From the NCBI GenBank assembly GCA_035772785.1, contig JAOCPU010000035.1, positions 124,001-188,000 on the forward strand: DNA of 64,000 nucleotides, in the 5' to 3' direction. Position 1 is the stretch's first letter, and every line of letters starts with the position of its first letter. The notes beneath the pieces are model-generated. The model searched no databases. It worked only from the letters and a program-made list of their open reading frames with translations, and had not been told where the DNA came from. The translations under genes were made by a program, and so were the position numbers. Shown one piece after another: positions 59,251 through 64,000 of this stretch. Source of the DNA: Phlebiopsis flavidoalba. Its lineage: Eukaryota; Basidiomycota; Agaricomycetes; Polyporales; Phanerochaetaceae.

Positions 59251-60441
59251 ACACATGAATGGAGGCCAGAAGCAGGCACGAAGTTGGAGAAAGGTACCAT
59301 CAATTCTAGTTCCACGGGGCAGAAAGTCCCCCGGTGTACCTCAAAGACTGATCGGCACCTAGCGGAAGTATGCCACAATAAGTAGAGGCCTGCATCCTCT
59401 CAAGGTTCGCCCAAGGTCGAGGTACCGCCTCCGTTGCGGGTACGAAATGAGAGACAGGGCGGATAAGGGGCTTTCTGTCGCGGCTTCAGGGGCAACCGAG
59501 ACTCCGCAGGGGCATATTTTGGGCGTACGGAATCCATGATATAGAGTACTAGGTGCTTGGCATTGCACTTGATCCAGATACTTCAAGCATTCATCCACGC
59601 CGATACCCTTGTCCTTACCAGCAGTGGTCGTAGTCGGCATTCCAGCTATCCAGGAGACATCGCGTGATTTTGCGCCATTTACGTTGTCTCTAGAATTATC
59701 AAGCAAGCAGACTATGCGCTTATGAGCGCGGTGGCGTTAGGGCGTGTATCGTCATGATGTACGTAGTAAGAGCGTTGTCGTCTTTTGGACGCGACTGGCA
59801 TGGCGGTTGAGCACAAGTTCGTCGCGCAACCCAAAGCGGAAACCGCCATCACATTGTGGCGTCGTGATAGGACGCCTTCATCTCACCGTCGCTGGTGGCG
59901 GGTTGTGGCCAAAGCTGCCGAATACGACAAAAAATAAGAGACATGGTACAATGGGCCGTAGAAAGTGTGAGACGCTATGCAGGCTTTTTGCAGGCATTCT
60001 TAAGTAGCAATTTTTCGAGACGTTCCAAGCGCGCTGCGCAAATAAAATAAGTAGCAGCGTCAGGCACAGGGTCTTCGCCGATCGAGGATAGCCTATGAAT
60101 ATATGACAGGTCGACATGCGGTGCATTGACCTAGCCCTTTGCCAAAGCCTATCACAGTCTGGATCTGCAGGAACTACGTGAACCAAAAATTTAAAATCAC
60201 GCTATTGACGAACGAGACATGTGAAAAACCGTAATTATGTCCCGGGTTATACCTGACAGTAGAGTTAAGAACACCAAAGAGAGTGGACTGGAAATACAAC
60301 ATGCCATTACAGTGACTACAAGTTCGCACAGACATCGTATTATAAGCCGTCACCAAGGTGTAGCAATAAGCAAAACAAAGTCCCAAAAGTCCGTAAATGC
60401 AACCCAACGAGTAAAAACCCAGAAGCCACATGAGCCAAAAG
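59251..60441. other. Intergenic, no recognised gene
   Basis: Short open stretches only; none resembles a known family on either strand. Confidence 0.35.
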
Positions 60442-61797
60442 TCACAAGTCAAGTTCAAAGCACAAATACAGCCCCACCGATGATACCAAAAGCAAGAACA
60501 AAAACAACTTCCAGCTAACGCGCAAGCACATTTCCCAGGCAGCACCCGTAGCAGCCGTAGCCGAAGGTGCGCTTGAACCCACACTTGAACTTGAGCTTGA
60601 GGTATGGCCCGAGCCAGACGTATTCGCCGCCAACGCGAGCCGCTCTGCAAAAGGTTCATCAACGTCATTAATATGGCAGGCATAATACGAAACTTACAGT
60701 TGTGGACGTAGGCTTGACACCTGAAGCAGACGAAATACTTGAAGAGCCCAAAGAGCCGGCTGAGGCTCCCGCGGACGCGCTCACGGAGATGGAGCTTGAT
60801 GCGGCAGCGGACGAAGCGGACGAGGAGCCCGTGGCCGCAGACGAATTTGTGACAGCTGCAGAGCTGGTGGGTGTAGAAGAGCTCGCTGCAGCGGCAGAGG
60901 TGGTCACAGCGGCGTTTGCTATCGTGCCGAGGTGCGGGTGCAGAGCGACGAAGACGGGGCGGGATGTGCGGGCGGAGTTACGGGTTCGCCTTGATAGAAT
61001 GTAGAGGTGCCATATACACCCATCGGCTGTTGACAATCAGCGTCAGCATTGCTTTGAGGGAGAAGGAAGAGTACCTGGCCAGTGTTGCCTTTGCAGTTTT
61101 CGAACACGCCAGAGTCATAGTTTGCGGGCATGTTCCACGCACAGCCGAGCGTGTCGTAGATGTGCTGGCACAGCTGCGGCGCCTTGGGGCCATCTTTGCA
61201 CCCGCGAATACAGAACTCGTTGTACGCAACAAAGTTGGTCCACTCGTGCAGCTGCTGGAGCTGACCGAACGCGCTCGAGAAGACGAGGCCGCCGATCGGG
61301 TTCCCGTTCCCGTCCGCACCGTGCGGGTCGAGCTCGCCGCCCTCGTCGCCCTTGGGGATGTTTGATGAGCGTGAGGTCGCCGACACCCGTGACCTGCACT
61401 TAGTCCGGTGTCTGGACAAAATGCGCGCCCGTGATGGCGCCGTCTGGGATGAGGCGCGTCCCGTAGCCGGACTTGACGCACCAGGCGACCTCGATGCGTT
61501 CCGTGTTGCCGATGGCCGAGTCTGCACCCGGCTTTGGGGGCGCAAAGAGGCAGAAGTCGTCGACAGCGTTGACTATAGCTTGGTTTTAGAAGGTGATATC
61601 CTGTGACAGATATGCAAACGCACCAAAGACGTTCTGGCACATCGAGGACTGGTCTGAGCCTGAGCCACATCGGTTCGTGCCCGTCTGGCCCTGCTCAGTC
61701 GTCGAGGGCGCGTTGGAGGGTAGATACGTCGCGCTATATGTCTGCGCGCGCGCGCAAGCACCGCAAACGCGAGCGCGACGAGGGCTGCTGGCAACAT
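60442..61797 (-). CDS. Macrofage-activating-glycoprotein-like secreted protein with C-terminal hydrophobic tail
   Basis: Basidiomycete secreted glycoprotein family; role unclear. Start ATG 61795-61797: signal peptide MLPAALVALAFAVLARA. One base off, it continues AQTYSATYLPSNAPSTTEQG, then SSMCQNVFGAFAYLSQDITF to an intron; then PKPGADSAIGNTE, GYGTRLIPDGAI, VQVTGVGDL, GGELDPHGADGNGNPIGGLV (61275-61335), LQQLHEWTNFVAYNEFCIRG (61200-61260), CAWNMPANYDSGVFENCKGN (61095-61155), an intron, MGVYGTSTFYQGEPVTPPAH. A Ser/Ala-rich region follows (60710-60900), an intron at about 60640-60700, and a tail SGSGHTSSSSSSVGSSAPS followed by LFLFLLLVSSVGLYLCF, which looks like a GPI-anchor signal. Four to five frame problems, mainly in the first 300 bases. 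Strong GC richness through 61.1-61.8 kb. Confidence 0.83.
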
Positions 61798-62261
61798 TTC
61801 TGGGGCAGGTATTAGGGTATCCTGGGGGGGGCAGAGAGCAGGCCCTCAACATAGTAGATCCGGGCTATATAACCAGCCAAGGGGTCGGCGAGTTGCGACG
61901 GCAAGCAATACGGGCAAGATATGCCATAGCGCGATAAGTCCGTATGGTTCATGGTGAACTCCCCTGACCCCGAGGTCACCTTGATACGCAGAGTTTGTCG
62001 GAACCTAATACACAGCGCTGCAATGTGTTCAAGTGAGGCTCTTATACTTTTATGGTCTGGTGGTAGCGGAACGAGATCCGGATGTCAACGCCAGCTCTGA
62101 CGTGTTGTCACAAATAATCACAAGTCGGGAGCGTTATCAATCAGTAACTTCTCTTTAACACTATGGGGTACTTATGGTCATAAGCTCAATCGGCGCTTAC
62201 CCCTTTGAAAACCCTTCTGTACGTTCGTGCGCTTCGTTCTTGGACTTTGTCTCCAACCACC
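61798..62261. other. Divergent intergenic region
   Basis: Between the starts of the secreted glycoprotein gene (-) and the F-box gene (+). No coding signal; should hold both promoters. Confidence 0.45.
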
Positions 62262-63353
62262 ATGGTGTCCGGCGCGCACAAAGCTATCACTCTTTAGCCT
62301 TTCCCGAGGAAAATAATCCACCAGATTCTGGAGCACAATCTCAGAATTTCACACCTCGACTTCTTTGGTCCCCAGAGCTCCCAAACCTACGAACTACGCT
62401 TCATCAAAAAGCACGCGAAAGATCTACCTATAAAACCACCCTGCTCTGCCTCTCTGCTGGTCTGTAAACGCTGGCTCCGCATCGGCACACCGTTGGCTCT
62501 ACGAGTCGCGGTCTCGATCTCTTCTCTGAGCCATGCCAAAGCTGTTCTGGAAGCCGTGACCGTGAACAAGGGTACATCTGCATTCGTCGACTCAGGCTTG
62601 AGGGCGGTGTACGGCAAGGCTCTCGGGGAACTTGGCCAGTACTTGGACAAAGTCGAGCATCTGTATGTCTACCCGGACTCCGCGGTGCCGGGGGAGAGTG
62701 TCTCTGGTCTCGACCGCCTCTTACCAGACGTTGAAACATCCGCACCCTCAAGATTGGAGACATGGCGACACATCATCAACAAGAACACCAAGTACATCAA
62801 CAATCTCCTGGGACACGCTATCCGGCATTACTGGCCCCAACCTGAGGTTTCGTACGCGGCGGATACCTTACAAACCCATTCCTCATCTCTTCCAGAAACA
62901 AATCTCGGTGACACTGCGGTCAACATGTACGATGCTGTCATCGCCTCTGTCCAGCAGGCCCGGCCCTTGAAGAGCTCGTGTTGAAAGAAAGGGTCATGGC
63001 TACTTGGCTGCACAGCGGTTACCTACCGCGCTATATAATAAATCTCCCCACCTTCAAGAAGCTCATCTGTCACGACAAGCGTCTCAAGGGTGTCAGCATG
63101 GAGTATATCAGAGGCCGCCTCACCATGCTCTCACGGATGCGGAGAGGGAAAAGATGGAGTTTATACCTCGTTTGGAAGAGCACGCCGCTGTAAAACATTT
63201 CCATCTGTACACACCTTCATCGTAAGCTGATCGTTCCCTAGTACCCTGGGACCTCTCTCTCGCGTGGAGCAAACCGTCCCATGGAAAAAGCATGAATTCT
63301 TTCGTACTTATCTCAAACTTCTCAACCAGGCTGCCGAAGGAGTCGCGTTTTGA
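62262..63353 (+). CDS. F-box protein of the basidiomycete LRR-like type
   Basis: F-box proteins bring substrates to SCF ubiquitin ligases. Start ATG 62262 (MVSGAHKAITL), then a single in-frame TAG at 62295, then RKIIHQILEHNLRISHLDFF, LPIKPPCSASLLVCKRWLRI and GTPL (62410-62490), the F-box core. The same frame continues through SLSHAKAVLEAVTVNKG, AVYGKALGELGQYLDKVEHL (62602-62661) and SVSGLDRLLP. After frame changes: NKNTKYINNLLGHAIRHYWP (62780-62840), VLKERVMATWLHSGYLPRYI and INLPTFKKLICHDKRLKGVS (62980-63095), LTDAEREKMEFIPRLEEHAA and VKHFHLYTPSS (to about 63222). A GT...AG intron at about 63222-63240 leads to a last exon TLGPLSRVEQTVPWKKHEFF and LNQAAEGVAF, ending at TGA 63353. Substrate unknown. 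Confidence 0.72.
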
Positions 63354-64000
63354 ACGTCAGTGACACAGCCTTGTCGAATTCTGCCCGGACTAATACTCGC
63401 TAACCCATACTATATCAATAGTCAGTAGAACTCCCATTGCACTCCTTTACCACCAACAATCATTACACGCATTCCGCCCGGACGACACACAGTCTACCTT
63501 CAAGCCTGGATCGCAACTTCCACGAAGTAATTAAACATAACCGTCTCTTCTCAAGTTTCTCCTCGTCTTGATTTGTAGCTTTGAGATCATTGTCAAGACC
63601 GCATACTCGTGATACCCCAACATATTTTGATTCCCATGTAGCGCATTACTCCTATTGTCACAAATGAATACTCTGTGCCTCATTGCATTTAGCCGATCCC
63701 CTCCAAATTACATCGCGGACCTCAGGTCCCGTCTAACCCAGGAAGTTCCCCGACACCACTTTACCCAGTAATGATTAATGATTAATGACGAACGGTGGAG
63801 CCGCACCAGCATCGTGAAATATTGCGCGTATAACCACCCTAGAGTCTGAGGTCTGGATTGAAGTTGTTTTGACTCCTCATCACGTCTGTTAAATTGACGT
63901 ATGGGACGGTCTTGTGATACTAATACTGAGTACTGAGCGTGCGTTCTGGACTGTAAGCTATGTCTGGAATCATCTTCATTATGGGGGTATACGTAATCAT
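63354..64000. other. 3' flank, no recognised gene
   Basis: AT-rich; a small direct repeat AATGATT/AATGATT lies near 63770-63785. No coding signal to the window edge. Confidence 0.4.

Noticed and set aside
60702..61004. Plus-strand acidic open frame of 100 codons
   Set aside because: It is the complement of the Ser/Ala-rich region of the minus-strand secreted glycoprotein; the repeated composition creates it.
1..64000. CRISPR arrays, rRNA genes, phage or bacterial operons
   Set aside because: No regularly spaced repeats, no rRNA-like stretches, and spliceosomal introns throughout identify eukaryotic DNA.

Overview
The window looks like nuclear DNA of a filamentous basidiomycete (Agaricomycetes, probably a wood-decay lineage such as Polyporales; the order is inference). 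Coding stretches are broken by introns of about 45-60 bp with GT...AG ends. The recognisable families are typical of that group: DUF6533 and DUF6534 membrane proteins, MYND proteins with a DUF4470 head, a macrofage-activating-glycoprotein-like secreted protein, a DUF3455 secreted protein, aryl-alcohol-oxidase-like GMC oxidoreductase and PsiD-like phosphatidylserine decarboxylases. No rRNA, tRNA, CRISPR array or bacterial operon was seen.

Layout. 1-3634 (-): an ABCC-type ABC transporter, cut by the left edge. 4679-8656 (+): a DUF4470-MYND protein (copy A). 8653-10110 (-) and 13040-14459 (-): two tandem phosphatidylserine-decarboxylase-family genes of the PsiD-like type, with an unrecognised acidic protein between them (11191-11935, +). 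14.5-28.7 kb is gene-poor and degraded: a DUF6533 remnant (-), a GMC oxidoreductase (+) and a DUF6534 protein (-). 28721-29211 is a small inverted-repeat element. 29418-33271 (-): a second DUF4470-MYND gene (copy B). 34838-36134 (+): a SWIM plus RING protein. 36.4-43.3 kb: an unrecognised gene, two more DUF6533 genes, and between them fragments of transposon-type DNA (a possible DUF6589-like piece and a RecQ-like helicase piece). 43.7-63.4 kb carries more ordinary genes: a RING-H2 protein (-) divergent from condensin subunit 3 (+), a DUF3455 protein (-), the PIG-L GlcNAc-PI de-N-acetylase (+), an unrecognised gene (-), the secreted glycoprotein (-) and an F-box protein (+).

A property of the whole window matters for every entry. 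Almost every gene, including single-copy housekeeping genes (condensin subunit 3, PIG-L), is interrupted by one-to-few-base insertions or deletions, often in homopolymers and often compensating within a few dozen bases. The conserved motifs are still present in neighbouring frames. The simplest reading is uncorrected long-read sequence; true decay is also likely for the 14.5-28 kb stretch. Gene limits were therefore set from conserved protein segments and splice signals, not from long open frames, and ends are approximate.

Functional links are few. The left 25 kb combines an ABCC exporter, two PsiD-like decarboxylases and a GMC oxidase, which could be a loose specialised-metabolism neighbourhood. 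The right third is chromosome maintenance (condensin), ubiquitin-type regulators (RING-H2, SWIM-RING, F-box) and GPI-anchor synthesis (PIG-L).
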